Of a stretch of 64,000 nucleotides of DNA, positions 56,664-64,000 are shown piece after piece. The stretch's first letter is position 1. Every line of letters begins with the position of its first letter. Position numbers and translations under genes: made by a program. Under the pieces are notes generated by a model, which worked only from the letters and a program-made list of their open reading frames with translations, ran no database searches and was not told the origin of the DNA. The DNA comes from Panacagrimonas perspica (GTDB taxonomy: Bacteria; Pseudomonadota; Gammaproteobacteria; Nevskiales; Nevskiaceae). The DNA lies in contig NZ_SOBT01000008.1 of assembly GCF_004364935.1 (NCBI RefSeq), positions 2,359,534 through 2,423,533 on the forward strand, written 5' to 3'.

Positions 56664-57980
56664 TCACGCATTCACGCCATAGATCTTATGGCTATGGTGA
56701 TCCTTCGGTTCCCACATCGAAATACCCATATCGATATCTTGCGCGGGAATAAGTGTCTCGCCCCGCGAGCAGCAATCGACGAACGCAGCCTCGAGCGTGC
56801 GAACGAGCGCGCGCGCGTTGCCGTGCCAGCGACAGGCGCGAATCCGCTCCCAGGCATCGTCGTGCAGGCCGGTGGGACCCTTCCACGTGGTGCAGCCTTC
56901 GCCCAGCCGCGCGAGCGTCGTCGCGGTGACGGCGATCATGTCCTCCTCGCGCTGCGACAGCTCGGGCACCTGCAACGTGGCGGCGCCCAGACGCGTGAAT
57001 TCATCGATGTTCACGGAGTCCATCAGGTGCTGCCAGCTCCGGTTGGTCGCGAACAGCAGCGCACAATCGAGCCGCTGCTTCGCGGCGGCACCGAATGGCA
57101 GGTACTGCCCGTTGTCGAGGGCCTCCATCAGTACTTCCATCACGGGGCCCATGACGCCGTGGCTCTCGTCGAGGAAGCACACACCATCGCGCGCCTGGGT
57201 GAAGGCGCCGATGCGCGCACCTGCTCCGGGAAACGCGCCGGCCACGTGACCGCACAGCAACGACTTCACCGATGACTTGTCACCGGTGTTCTCCGCCGCA
57301 AGGTTCACCGACACGAAGCGGCCCTTGTTGCGGACCAGGAAGTAGTAATACGCGAGCGAGGTCTTGCCGCTGCCCGGCCCGCCGAGCAGGTAGGCGCGAT
57401 GGATGCCGTTCTGCGCGAACGCGCGAACGCGTGTGACGAGCGTCTGCAGCTTGGAACTGAAGACGTAGAAATTCTTCCAGCTCTGGTTCTCGACCTCGGT
57501 GGTCATCGGCATGCGGATGACGTTCTCTTCGCGCACCGGGCTCATGCGATCGCCGAGCTGCGCGGAGACGCCGTCCAGATCGGCCGCGACCAGCAGATGC
57601 ATGCCGCCGAGGCGGTGCTCGCCGGCACGCTTTTCCAGCCAGCGTCCGAAGGCCGCGAGCTGGCCCGGCTTGATTGCGACGATCAGCGCGATGCTGCGTC
57701 CCTGCCGACGCAGCGCGAGCACCGCGTCGGCGAGCGGATCGAGGCGCGCCGGCTCCAGGAACAGGCCGAGCACGAAATCGCTTCCCATCGGCTCGCCTTC
57801 GAATCCCGTCGGCAGCCCGCGAAACTCGAAGCGGCGCCCGGCCGCGAGATGGTGATGGAACGCGCCGATCCTCTGTTCGTCACGCAACTGCGTGTCGGAC
57901 GAATAGATGATCAGGTCCGGTGCCGGCAGTCGATCGGCTATCGGAAGGTCAGCGTTTCTTTTTGGGCCAAGCCGGAACAT
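56664..57980 (-). CDS. AAA+ protein related to sigma-54 activators with a GAFPGA loop
   Basis: A 438-residue AAA+ protein. Walker A is GGPGSGKTS at 200-208. SLLCGHVAGAFPGAGARIGAF at 240-260 aligns with the ELFGHEKGAFTGA loop of sigma-54 activators but has Pro for Thr. Walker B is VCFLDESHG (267-275). Sensor ATNRS follows, then the sensor-II segment WHGNARALVR. Unlike those activators, the C-terminus (ending KIYGVNA) has no Fis-type HTH. Residues 1-155 form a domain without clear family. The Thr normally contacts sigma-54 and DNA is not bound, so a classical activator role is unlikely. GGGGAAG precedes the ATG. It lies upstream of the Ig-repeat lipoprotein, 141 bases away. Confidence 0.75.
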   Translation of the reverse strand: MFRLGPKRNADLPIADRLPAPDLIIYSSDTQLRDEQRIGAFHHHLAAGRRFEFRGLPTGFEGEPMGSDFVLGLFLEPARLDPLADAVLALRRQGRSIALIVAIKPGQLAAFGRWLEKRAGEHRLGGMHLLVAADLDGVSAQLGDRMSPVREENVIRMPMTTEVENQSWKNFYVFSSKLQTLVTRVRAFAQNGIHRAYLLGGPGSGKTSLAYYYFLVRNKGRFVSVNLAAENTGDKSSVKSLLCGHVAGAFPGAGARIGAFTQARDGVCFLDESHGVMGPVMEVLMEALDNGQYLPFGAAAKQRLDCALLFATNRSWQHLMDSVNIDEFTRLGAATLQVPELSQREEDMIAVTATTLARLGEGCTTWKGPTGLHDDAWERIRACRWHGNARALVRTLEAAFVDCCSRGETLIPAQDIDMGISMWEPKDHHSHKIYGVNA

Positions 57981-58407
57981 GCATCTTCCCCGCGATTACG
58001 ACGTGGCGTTCACCATACCGCCGCTGCACGGCGGATGGACAGCCGGTCGTCACCGATCGACGGCGCCGGTCCCGTCACCGGGACGAGCTCATCACGAAAA
58101 ACGGCAAGGCAGGGGCATTTCCGGTGCGTGGAGAGCGCCGAATCGCACCCGTGAGCCGTTGTCCGGATTGCACAGCGTCATCGCCGCCGGGGGACCGACC
58201 CGATGCCGCGAGGGCTCCCGGCCAGATTCCCGGCCCGCCTGCGGCAGCGAACCTCGGTGCAGCCCCGCAGGCGTTCGACCCTGCCGAAGGCATACGCCCT
58301 CGACCCGCAACTCGAGCCGGGTGCGGCTGATCCATCCCCCGCGGGTGCGTCAGAGGGCCCGGTCTGCGAGGCCCGAGTCTGCCCAAACCGGCTTTCGTGA
58401 ACCAGCC
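57981..58407. other. 427-base intergenic, nothing recognised
   Basis: Between the AAA+ gene and the AraC-type gene, both minus strand. Short GC-rich palindromes near 58027 and 58067 are the only structure I see. The short open frames here look like chance in GC-rich DNA. Confidence 0.45.
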
Positions 58408-59190
58408 CTAGGCACGGGCCACGACGGCCAGTGCCCGCGAGGCTCCGCACATCACCGCAGGGGTGTAGCCATAGCAGCTCCGGACGCATCGGCTCAGGTG
58501 CGTCGAGTCCGCATACCCGGCATCGAGGGCTACATCGACCAGCCTCGGCTGGCCGGTCAGCATCGTCAGGAATCGGCGCGCGCGCTTCCAGCTGCGAAAG
58601 CGGCGGAACGTCGTCTGGGTCTGCTCGCTGAACAGGTGCATGAATCGCGATGACGACAAAAAGACCTGACTGGCGTATTGCTCCGCGCTCAGGCGAGAAG
58701 TCTCGGGGGCGGCGATGAGATCGATCACCCGCCGGACACGATGATCCAGCCGACGGCACGGCAGGGCGCCACCAAAAAAATGGACGTCGAAATCGGCAGC
58801 CGCACTGGGATTGTTCCGGAAGCCGTCACGGATCGCATCCGCCGTTCGCTGCTGCGCCTCGGGCGAGCCCATCAATGCGGCGCACATCGCAGGGACATCC
58901 ACGGAGTCGGGTTCGATCAGAAGGACCGACAGATCGCGCCCCGACGGCACGACGCGATGCCTGCTCCAGGGCGCGACGAGCGCAAATCGTGTAGAGCGCC
59001 CGTCCTGCCCTTCCTCGTCCAGATGGAACGGCTCGTCGGCCGAAACATAGAAGGTCCACGATCCCAGGCAGCGGCTGCTGGGTCTTCCGAAAGGTCCGCA
59101 GAACGCGATGCGATTCCGGGTGATCAGCATCACTCGATGCAGACGCTGCTGCGGCTCGTCGACGCCTCGCTCTACGTGGCAGTGGTTCAT
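58408..59190 (-). CDS. AraC-family transcriptional regulator
   Basis: A 260-residue regulator. The C-terminal HTH is typical: RFMHLFSEQTQTTFRRFRSW KR for the first helices and RLVDVALDAGYADSTHLSRC with CYGYTPAVM at the end. The N-terminal ~150 residues look like a cupin-type sensing domain (FYVSADEPFHLDEEGQ, LLIEPDSVDV). The ATG at 59190 has the strong GGGAGGGAC site; an in-frame ATG at 59130 is less likely. An AT-rich palindrome lies 50 bases upstream. It is probably a local regulator of the membrane-protein/SDR set; targets are unknown. Confidence 0.88.
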   Translation of the reverse strand: MNHCHVERGVDEPQQRLHRVMLITRNRIAFCGPFGRPSSRCLGSWTFYVSADEPFHLDEEGQDGRSTRFALVAPWSRHRVVPSGRDLSVLLIEPDSVDVPAMCAALMGSPEAQQRTADAIRDGFRNNPSAAADFDVHFFGGALPCRRLDHRVRRVIDLIAAPETSRLSAEQYASQVFLSSSRFMHLFSEQTQTTFRRFRSWKRARRFLTMLTGQPRLVDVALDAGYADSTHLSRCVRSCYGYTPAVMCGASRALAVVARA

Positions 59191-59239
59191 CCCGAGTCCC
59201 TCCCTCTCGATGATCCGTCAGCGTGTGTCTCGATGATCT

Positions 59240-59260
59240 GTCGGCTTATATATAGCCGAC
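59240..59260. promoter_or_regulatory. AT-rich palindrome upstream of the AraC gene
   Basis: gtcggct (59240-59246) and agccgac (59254-59260) are inverted around tatatat, in strikingly AT-rich surroundings (TATATTTTTT follows). It lies 50 bases upstream of the AraC-type start and resembles a promoter overlapped by an operator. Confidence 0.45.
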
Positions 59261-59445
59261 TATATTTTTTCGACTCTATCTTCGGCACGCGCCGACCTGC
59301 AATGAACGCACCGGATCAGGCTGACGAGCGGTTGCTGCGATCGTTCGAGAGTCGATGAGATACGCGTCATCGCCAGACGAGGTTCCGGCGCCGATCACAC
59401 TCGTCCCGCCTGCGCGGATGACGGCGCGCCGGATCGCTGCGCGCG

Positions 59446-60201
59446 CTATGCAGCCGGACGTGAACGCTGCGTGGGGACCTTGGCCTTGCGCGTCGTGGGC
59501 CGAAGAGGGCGCGGCGCGACCCGCGCGCGGTGCGCAGAAGAGCCCAGTCGAAAGGCCTTGAGCGGCGCAGGCCGGCACGCTTGCATCAGAGACAGCACTC
59601 GCTTGCGCCGTGCTCCGCTGGTGAGTCCCACCGCCAAGGCCAAAGCGCCGTACGCCAGGTGCGATGGGAGATTCTCGTTCTCGATTTCGCCGTGGACCCA
59701 TAGATCCACACGCCCGAGGGCCATACCGACCAGTTCGCAGGCGAGCTGGCCCCGAGATTGCGCGTCGGAGAACAGATGCAGGGACTGCAGGCCGTCGATC
59801 GCCACATACCAGAAGAACGCCGCCCGCTCGAGATAGTGGGGGCGATGAACAGGATCGACCGCGCTCAGCAGTACCTGGTGCAGCGGGCGATAGAACCTGG
59901 CGTCAGCCGTGAACATTCGACCGACGCCCTCGGCAGCGTTCATCACCCGGATGAAAGGGTCCGGCTCCGCGCTTGCCTTTCGACCCGCATCGTTTACGCC
60001 ATCAAGAGAACGGATCAGAAGCGCATAGAGCAGGCAAAGTTTGGACTCGAACAGGTTGAACGGCGTCGCCGCGCTGACGCCGGCCGCCATCGCCAGTTCG
60101 GCCATCGTGAAGCTGGTCGCCCCGCGCTTGCGAATCAGCGCCTCGGCCGCGTCCATGATGGCCTGACGACGCGCTGCCATGTGGACCGGTCCTGCCGGCA
60201 T
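59446..60201 (-). CDS. TetR-family transcriptional regulator
   Basis: A 251-residue TetR/AcrR-type repressor. The N-terminal HTH is RRQAIMDAAEALIRKRGATS, then FTMAELAMAAGVSAATPFNLFESK. The C-terminal half is an alpha-helical ligand-binding domain with an Arg/Pro-rich tail of about 35 residues that is not part of the family fold. It lies downstream of the COX3/COX4-like membrane genes and a small hypothetical gene on the same strand, so it may regulate them. The ligand is unknown. Confidence 0.88.
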   Translation of the reverse strand: MPAGPVHMAARRQAIMDAAEALIRKRGATSFTMAELAMAAGVSAATPFNLFESKLCLLYALLIRSLDGVNDAGRKASAEPDPFIRVMNAAEGVGRMFTADARFYRPLHQVLLSAVDPVHRPHYLERAAFFWYVAIDGLQSLHLFSDAQSRGQLACELVGMALGRVDLWVHGEIENENLPSHLAYGALALAVGLTSGARRKRVLSLMQACRPAPLKAFRLGSSAHRARVAPRPLRPTTRKAKVPTQRSRPAA

Positions 60202-60246
60202 CAGACGCTCTCGAAGCGGGTCGAATGCGCCATCTTGTTCACACGT

Positions 60247-60579
60247 CTACTCGGGGTCCGGGGCGATCCGAAAAAACTCTTCGCGAAGCTGAGCGGCTCG
60301 AGTCCACGGGTAATCCTCTTCCGGCAGCTCCAGAAGCCAGTTCCAGAAATCGCCTCCGAGACCTGCACCGCCACTGCAAAGCGGGCCGCGATTACTCTCG
60401 TTCGACCAGACCCGCTCGCGAGCGATCAGGGAAACCAGTTCGTGCAGGGGCGGATCCGATACGGTGCAGACCTGTGCCGGGTCTGCACTCCGCGCCGAAC
60501 GACTGCACGCCTTTATTGCCGCGCGCTTGTCGCGATCGGCGCCGCGGTGAAACCGTCCGAGGAAAGCTGTCCTGTCCAT
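60247..60579 (-). CDS. Small hypothetical protein
   Basis: A 110-residue open frame in line with its minus-strand neighbours. The C-terminal half is protein-like (GGDFWNWLLELPEEDYPW, TRAAQLREEFFRI), and the N-terminal half is Arg-rich and less convincing. The true start may be further in. I recognise no family. Position between the COX4-like gene and TetR suggests it may be part of that set. Confidence 0.4.
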   Translation of the reverse strand: MDRTAFLGRFHRGADRDKRAAIKACSRSARSADPAQVCTVSDPPLHELVSLIARERVWSNESNRGPLCSGGAGLGGDFWNWLLELPEEDYPWTRAAQLREEFFRIAPDPE

Positions 60580-60672
60580 GGCACCTGCGCATCGATTCGC
60601 GCATGCGCGCGGCTGGAAAAGGTTACGGAAGTGGCCGGGCGCGACTCTTGTACGAACGGGCTAACACGCTCA

Positions 60673-61065
60673 TCAATCCGCTTTCAGACCCGGACCAGAC
60701 CCGTTGCTGCGCGGCGCGCTGACAGGCGTTCCGTCGCCCTGGGGCGCGGACGACGAATTCAGCAGGCCCGTCGACGCGCGCGCAGACGTATTGAAGAGCG
60801 AGAACGCAAACGAAGCGGAGATGCCGACGACACAAGCCACGATCCAGCTTGCGAAGAACAAGCGGTACGCCAGTGGTCCCTGGTGCAGTTCCATGAAGTT
60901 GCGAAGGATCAGGAAAATCTTGCCCCCCGCAACGACCATGATCGCCGCAGCCGCCAGGAGCGGATGCCCGAGCAGCTGGGCTGTGCCGACACCGAACAGG
61001 GTGGCCAGGATCAGCGCCGCCCAGGTCAGATGCAGCGTTCTTGTGCCCGCTGTCCGGACGTTCAT
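60673..61065 (-). CDS. COX4/NorF-like membrane protein
   Basis: A 130-residue membrane protein with three hydrophobic segments (LTWAALILATLFGVGTAQLL, LAAAAIMVVAGGKIFLILRNF, YRLFFASWIVACVVGISASF) and the MELHQGP loop typical of prokaryotic cytochrome oxidase subunit IV and NorF-like proteins. Its ATG overlaps the upstream COX3-like stop (ATGA), so the two are coupled. It is an accessory subunit; no oxidase subunit I gene lies nearby. A Ser/Gly/Pro-rich tail ends the protein. Confidence 0.78.
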   Translation of the reverse strand: MNVRTAGTRTLHLTWAALILATLFGVGTAQLLGHPLLAAAAIMVVAGGKIFLILRNFMELHQGPLAYRLFFASWIVACVVGISASFAFSLFNTSARASTGLLNSSSAPQGDGTPVSAPRSNGSGPGLKAD

Positions 61066-61664
61066 CGCACGGCGCCCAGCAGATAGAGCATCGGGAAGAG
61101 GAAGACCCAGAGCAGGTCGACCATGTGCCAGAAAATGCCCCCGGACATCACGGCTCGCGTCAGCCCTTCGTCGACCGCCGCGACCCGCTGCGCTCGCCGC
61201 AGCAGCACCAGCAACACCAGCATCCCGGCCCCGTAGTGCAGGAAGTGGACGCCGGTCAACGCGAAGTAGTAGCCGAAGAACGCATCGGTCTGGGGCGTGA
61301 TCCCAGCCGCGATCTTCATCGCGTATTCCGTCAGTTTGAGCACCGCGAAGCCCGCTCCGACGACGATCCCGCCGAGCAACAGGCGGCGCAGCGCTGGCAG
61401 ATCATCGCGGCGGGCTGCGGCGGCGGATAGCGCCACAAGATAGCTGCTGGTAATCAGGATCAGCGTGTTCGCCAGGCCCAGACGCACATCCAACAGGCTC
61501 GCCGAGGCATCGTAGGCCGCGGGATCGTGCAGTCGCTCGGACATGAAGACACCGAAGAGCACACCAAACGTGGCGCAGTCCAAGGCGATGAATGTCCAGA
61601 TGCTGGGGAACCACGGCGCGGAATCCTCGTCCGTCGCCTCGCCGGGTGCCTCGGTCACTGGCAT
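61062..61664 (-). CDS. COX3/NorE-like membrane protein
   Basis: A 200-residue five-segment membrane protein of the cytochrome c oxidase subunit III family: WTFIALDCATFGVLFGVFMSER, LGLANTLILITSSYLVALSA, VGAGFAVLKLTEYA, FFGYYFALTGVHFLHYGAGML, GGIFWHMVDLLWVFLFPMLY. The short length and the Phe-rich GVHFLH segment resemble NorE-like proteins. It lacks a partner catalytic subunit in this window. It is 15 bases after a third membrane-protein gene and overlaps the COX4-like gene. Its use may be with an oxidase or nitric-oxide reductase encoded elsewhere. Confidence 0.82.
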   Translation of the reverse strand: MPVTEAPGEATDEDSAPWFPSIWTFIALDCATFGVLFGVFMSERLHDPAAYDASASLLDVRLGLANTLILITSSYLVALSAAAARRDDLPALRRLLLGGIVVGAGFAVLKLTEYAMKIAAGITPQTDAFFGYYFALTGVHFLHYGAGMLVLLVLLRRAQRVAAVDEGLTRAVMSGGIFWHMVDLLWVFLFPMLYLLGAVR

Positions 61665-61679
61665 TTCGATCGTTCCGGA

Positions 61680-62420
61680 TCAGGTCTTCGCTACGTGTTC
61701 CGCGGCGTACTCTGCGTCCAGCTTTGGAATGGCCTTGAGCAGGAAGATGGTCGAGAGCACCATGAAGAGGAAGAAGGCCGGAAGCTCGAACCAGAAATTG
61801 ATCGCGCCATTGCGGGCGAACGCACCGGTCTTGAAGAACGGCATGAACGCGAACATCACCAAGCTCGCGCCGACGTAGATGCCCATCCAGCCAATCCACT
61901 TCGGGATGATGGGAATGCGGCGTCGATCCGAAAGGATGCACACGCCAAGCGCAATGAGCTGGGCGGATCCTGTCGTCGCCGACATGTCGAACAGCATCCA
62001 TGCGACGTCCGTCAGAGCCTGCAGGATGTCAGGTGGCATGGTCTGGGCGCGAAACGTCGAGCCGAGCCAGATCCCGGGGGGAACGATGAAGAAGACGGTC
62101 GTCAGTCCGCCGCTCCACATCTGCAGTGTCGAGAGCACGTTGTTCGCGCTGTTGGCGCGCTCGATCGGCTCCATTATTTTCGTGATCCCCACCGTCCAGA
62201 ACATGTAGAGGATTCCGCCCATGACCGCTCCCGTCATGCCGATCCGGATGACATCCGCGTCGGCCCGGAAGACTTCGGCGTAGGCCTGCGCATCAAGCGC
62301 CGGGGAGTACGGCGGGATGTTCTGTCCCAGGATCCCCCAGAACACCACTTCGATGAACAGCAGGACCACACCGGCCCAGATGCACAGGCGGACGTGCTGA
62401 TACGGATTGATCATGGGCAT
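61680..62420 (-). CDS. Unidentified multi-pass membrane protein
   Basis: A 246-residue protein with six to seven membrane segments: IWAGVVLLFIEVVFWGIL, GMTGAVMGGILYMFWTVGI, MWSGGLTTVFFIVPPGIWL, ALTDVAWMLFDMSATTGSA, WMGIYVGASLVMFAFMPF, FELPAFFLFMVLSTIFLLK. No known motif can be named. The ATG at 62420 has a GAGAGG site; an in-frame start at 62498 is less likely. It precedes the COX3-like gene by 15 bases and probably forms one transcript with it and the COX4-like gene. A coupled membrane complex is an inference. Confidence 0.75.
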   Translation of the reverse strand: MPMINPYQHVRLCIWAGVVLLFIEVVFWGILGQNIPPYSPALDAQAYAEVFRADADVIRIGMTGAVMGGILYMFWTVGITKIMEPIERANSANNVLSTLQMWSGGLTTVFFIVPPGIWLGSTFRAQTMPPDILQALTDVAWMLFDMSATTGSAQLIALGVCILSDRRRIPIIPKWIGWMGIYVGASLVMFAFMPFFKTGAFARNGAINFWFELPAFFLFMVLSTIFLLKAIPKLDAEYAAEHVAKT

Positions 62421-62551
62421 CGTTGAACATCCTCTCGCGTTGCCGGCATCGGCCGGTACCTGCCGCGACGCGGCATGGACAAAAACCCCGACCTCCACAG
62501 CCGGCGGGTGACGCGGGCCTGGGTCATGGCACCCGGGCCGTCGGAGGCGCC

Positions 62552-63331
62552 TTACTGCGCGACGAAGCCGCCATCGATTGAAAGATCGGCGCCCACGCAG
62601 AAGCTGGATTCATCCGATGCAAGGAACAGGCACCCGTAGGCGAGTTCTTCGGGGCGTCCGGCCCGACCGATCGGCTGCCCGCGCAGGAAGATCTCCTCCA
62701 TCGCCACAGGATCCATCGCGTTCTTGTACGCGGCTTGCAACATCGGGGTATCGATGACGCCCGGGCAGATCACGTTGGCGCGGATGCCTTCCTTGATGTG
62801 TGCCAGTGCGGTCGCCTTGGTGAGATGCCGAACGGCCGCCTTCGAGGCGTGATACGCCGCAAACCCGTTCGATGCGACGATTCCGTAGGCAGAAGATATG
62901 TTGACGATGGAACCGCCGCCTCTCTTCTTCATCTCCGGCACCGCATACTTGGTAGCAAGGAAAACGCCCTTTACGTTGACGTCGAAGACCCTGTCCCACT
63001 CCTCCTCGGTCGTATCGACTTCGTTCTTCGTGATCTCCAGGCCGGCGTTGTTGACCAGGACGTCCAGGCCACCGTAGGTCTTCACGGCAAACTCGATCAT
63101 CGCGCGGATATCGGCGTGCTTGCTGACGTCGGCTCGAACGAAATCTGCAATCCCGCCCGCACTGCGAATGGATTCGACGACCTGCGCCCCGCCCTGTTGG
63201 TTGATGTCGGCAACGACGACCTTGGCGCCTTCCTTCGCGAACAGCGTCGCGGTTGCCGCACCGATACCGGAAGCAGCACCCGTTACGATCGCCACCTTGT
63301 CCTTCAAGCGGTCCGCCGGTTTCGTCGCCAT
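62552..63331 (-). CDS. Short-chain dehydrogenase/reductase
   Basis: A 259-residue classical SDR. Cofactor motif TGAASGIG near residue 18; NNAGLE near 93; Ser in VNISSAYG and YHASK for the catalytic Tyr/Lys. VVADIN after the second strand suggests NAD. The CPGVIDTPML segment is typical. It precedes the membrane-protein set and follows the acyl-CoA ligase remnant. A substrate cannot be assigned; a hydroxyl/keto step in catabolism is likely by analogy with the other SDRs here. Confidence 0.92.
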   Translation of the reverse strand: MATKPADRLKDKVAIVTGAASGIGAATATLFAKEGAKVVVADINQQGGAQVVESIRSAGGIADFVRADVSKHADIRAMIEFAVKTYGGLDVLVNNAGLEITKNEVDTTEEEWDRVFDVNVKGVFLATKYAVPEMKKRGGGSIVNISSAYGIVASNGFAAYHASKAAVRHLTKATALAHIKEGIRANVICPGVIDTPMLQAAYKNAMDPVAMEEIFLRGQPIGRAGRPEELAYGCLFLASDESSFCVGADLSIDGGFVAQ

Positions 63332-63499
63332 AGCGAGACTCCCCTTTGCATAACGATGGATGTACGCCGGTAACGCCAGCGTTGATTCGAAGCGGCGCCG
63401 TCGGCAATCCCTGTTGGCAAAGGTGATGCGCGCTCAGCGATCGGGCGATGTCAGCCGTCGCTCCGGCAGCGTGATGGCTGCGGCAGTCGCCTGTCTTGA

Positions 63500-63757
63500 T
63501 TAAACGAGCTGAACACTCGCCGTCCGGTCCACGGCGGGATGCGCGACCAGGTGCTCCTCGATCATCAGCAGGCTGATGTTGCGGCTGCCGCGCAGCAACA
63601 TGTCCGTGACACGCCCCATGATCTTGATCTTGCCCTGCGCGTCCAGGCGACCGAGGTCACCCCTGCGATGGAAGCCGAGCGCGTCGAAGGCTGTCCGCAC
63701 CGCTTCGAGATCGTGGAGATGGCGAAACGACTTGTCCGGCGGTTGCCGGCACGCCTG
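63500..63757 (-). pseudogene. Remnant of an acyl-CoA ligase (AMP-binding) gene
   Basis: One minus-strand frame reads SFRHLHDLEAVRTAFDALGF, then HRRGDLGRLDAQGKIKIMGR and VTDMLLRGSRNISLLMIEEH, then LVAHPAVDRTASVQLV and a stop. This matches the region around the hinge of ANL-family ligases (compare FRTGDLGRLD, GRKKDMIIRGGENIS). The N-terminal adenylation domain is missing, and the C-terminal catalytic-lysine part (about 60 residues) is lost. No good start is visible. It is best read as a truncated relic. Confidence 0.7.
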
Positions 63758-63914
63758 GTCGATCTCGCCCCTGAAGTGCCACGTGCTTCGGCCTCGCCAC
63801 TCACGCGCCTGGGAAGGTTCGGTGGCGGCATCGCTTCGGGGTCGATACCCGATACCCGGACCGTAGCCCGGCTTCGGACCGGATGTCCGAGCATTGGGCC
63901 TTACCGGGCGCCAG

Positions 63915-63943
63915 AAACAAAAATCCCCGCATGTTCGCGGGGG
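63915..63943 (-). terminator. Hairpin with T-run
   Basis: On the minus strand gcgggg/ccccgc (arms 63925-63930 and 63937-63942) is followed by TTTTT (63919-63923). It would end a transcript coming from the right window edge. A half copy of the GTAGCCCGG family lies at about 63862. Confidence 0.7.
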
Positions 63944-63974
63944 TTTCTGTACTTCTGTGGATCACGATGGACCC

Positions 63975-64000
63975 TTACTTGGTGCCGACGGAGGGACTCG
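63975..64000 (-). CDS. Possible 3' end of a gene beyond the window
   Basis: A minus-strand reading of the last bases is SPSVGTK followed by TAA at 63975-63977, and a terminator lies 32 bases further on. Only eight codons are visible, so this is just a plausible gene end. No product can be named. Confidence 0.3.

Noticed and set aside
56664-57980. Calling the AAA+ protein a sigma-54 activator
   Set aside because: The loop is GAFPGA, and no Fis HTH is present, so the standard function cannot be supported.

Overview
The window is GC-rich bacterial chromosome, densely coded, with genes on both strands in long same-direction runs. The housekeeping block (ugd, cutA, tlpA-like, aroQ, accB, accC, fbp), the sthA transhydrogenase and the elongator tRNA-Met with encoded CCA indicate a gammaproteobacterium. 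The DUF1329 / DUF1302 / YCF48-like / MMPL cassette, together with many CoA-ester, SDR and monooxygenase genes, resembles steroid- or terpenoid-degrading lineages such as Nevskiales/Steroidobacterales or pseudomonad-like relatives. The lineage is inferred; no marker here fixes a genus.

Layout. 1-7.8 kb: the 5' part of a cytochrome c-FTR1 iron permease, a MalT-like LuxR regulator, a CurA-like reductase, a DUF3187-like outer-membrane protein and a lipoprotein. 7.9-28.8 kb: a loose catabolic region with an SCP2-type thiolase, a Baeyer-Villiger-type flavin monooxygenase divergent from an HSL-family esterase, three SDRs, a second CurA-like reductase, an enoyl-CoA hydratase, a saccharopine-dehydrogenase-like reductase divergent from an AraC regulator, acetoacetyl-CoA synthetase, a DUF3237 protein and an orphan hydantoinase A. 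It is interrupted by an unusual TrpB-like membrane protein (9.2-10.8 kb) and a probably acquired transglycosylase-like protein with a triple Cys repeat (20.8-21.9 kb). 29-36.4 kb: the envelope cassette MMPL transporter, YCF48-like, DUF1302, DUF1329, all minus strand, with terminators after DUF1302 and DUF1329. 36.8-42.8 kb: tRNA-Met, a DUF815 ATPase, an acyl-CoA-binding protein, thyA-folA, and a coupled set nifS-like, sthA, iscU-like, iscA-like. 43-52 kb: ugd through fbp, then PPi-dependent phosphofructokinase coupled to two FMN-barrel proteins, one carrying a GAF domain. 52.8-58 kb: a 13-domain Ig-like lipoprotein and an AAA+ protein with an altered GAFTGA loop. 58.4-64 kb: AraC and TetR regulators, an orphan pair of COX3/COX4-like membrane proteins with a third membrane protein, an SDR and the remnant of an acyl-CoA ligase.

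Intergenic DNA carries many imperfect palindromes beginning GTAGCCCGG and ending CCGGGCTAC (two subtypes), plus other REP-like inverted repeats. Several sit between convergent genes or after gene ends. The main candidates for new biology are the TrpB-like pseudoenzyme, the IscU-like protein lacking a ligand Cys inside an operon with a transhydrogenase, the GAFPGA AAA+ protein upstream of the Ig-repeat lipoprotein, and the operator-like palindromes in the monooxygenase/esterase intergenic region.
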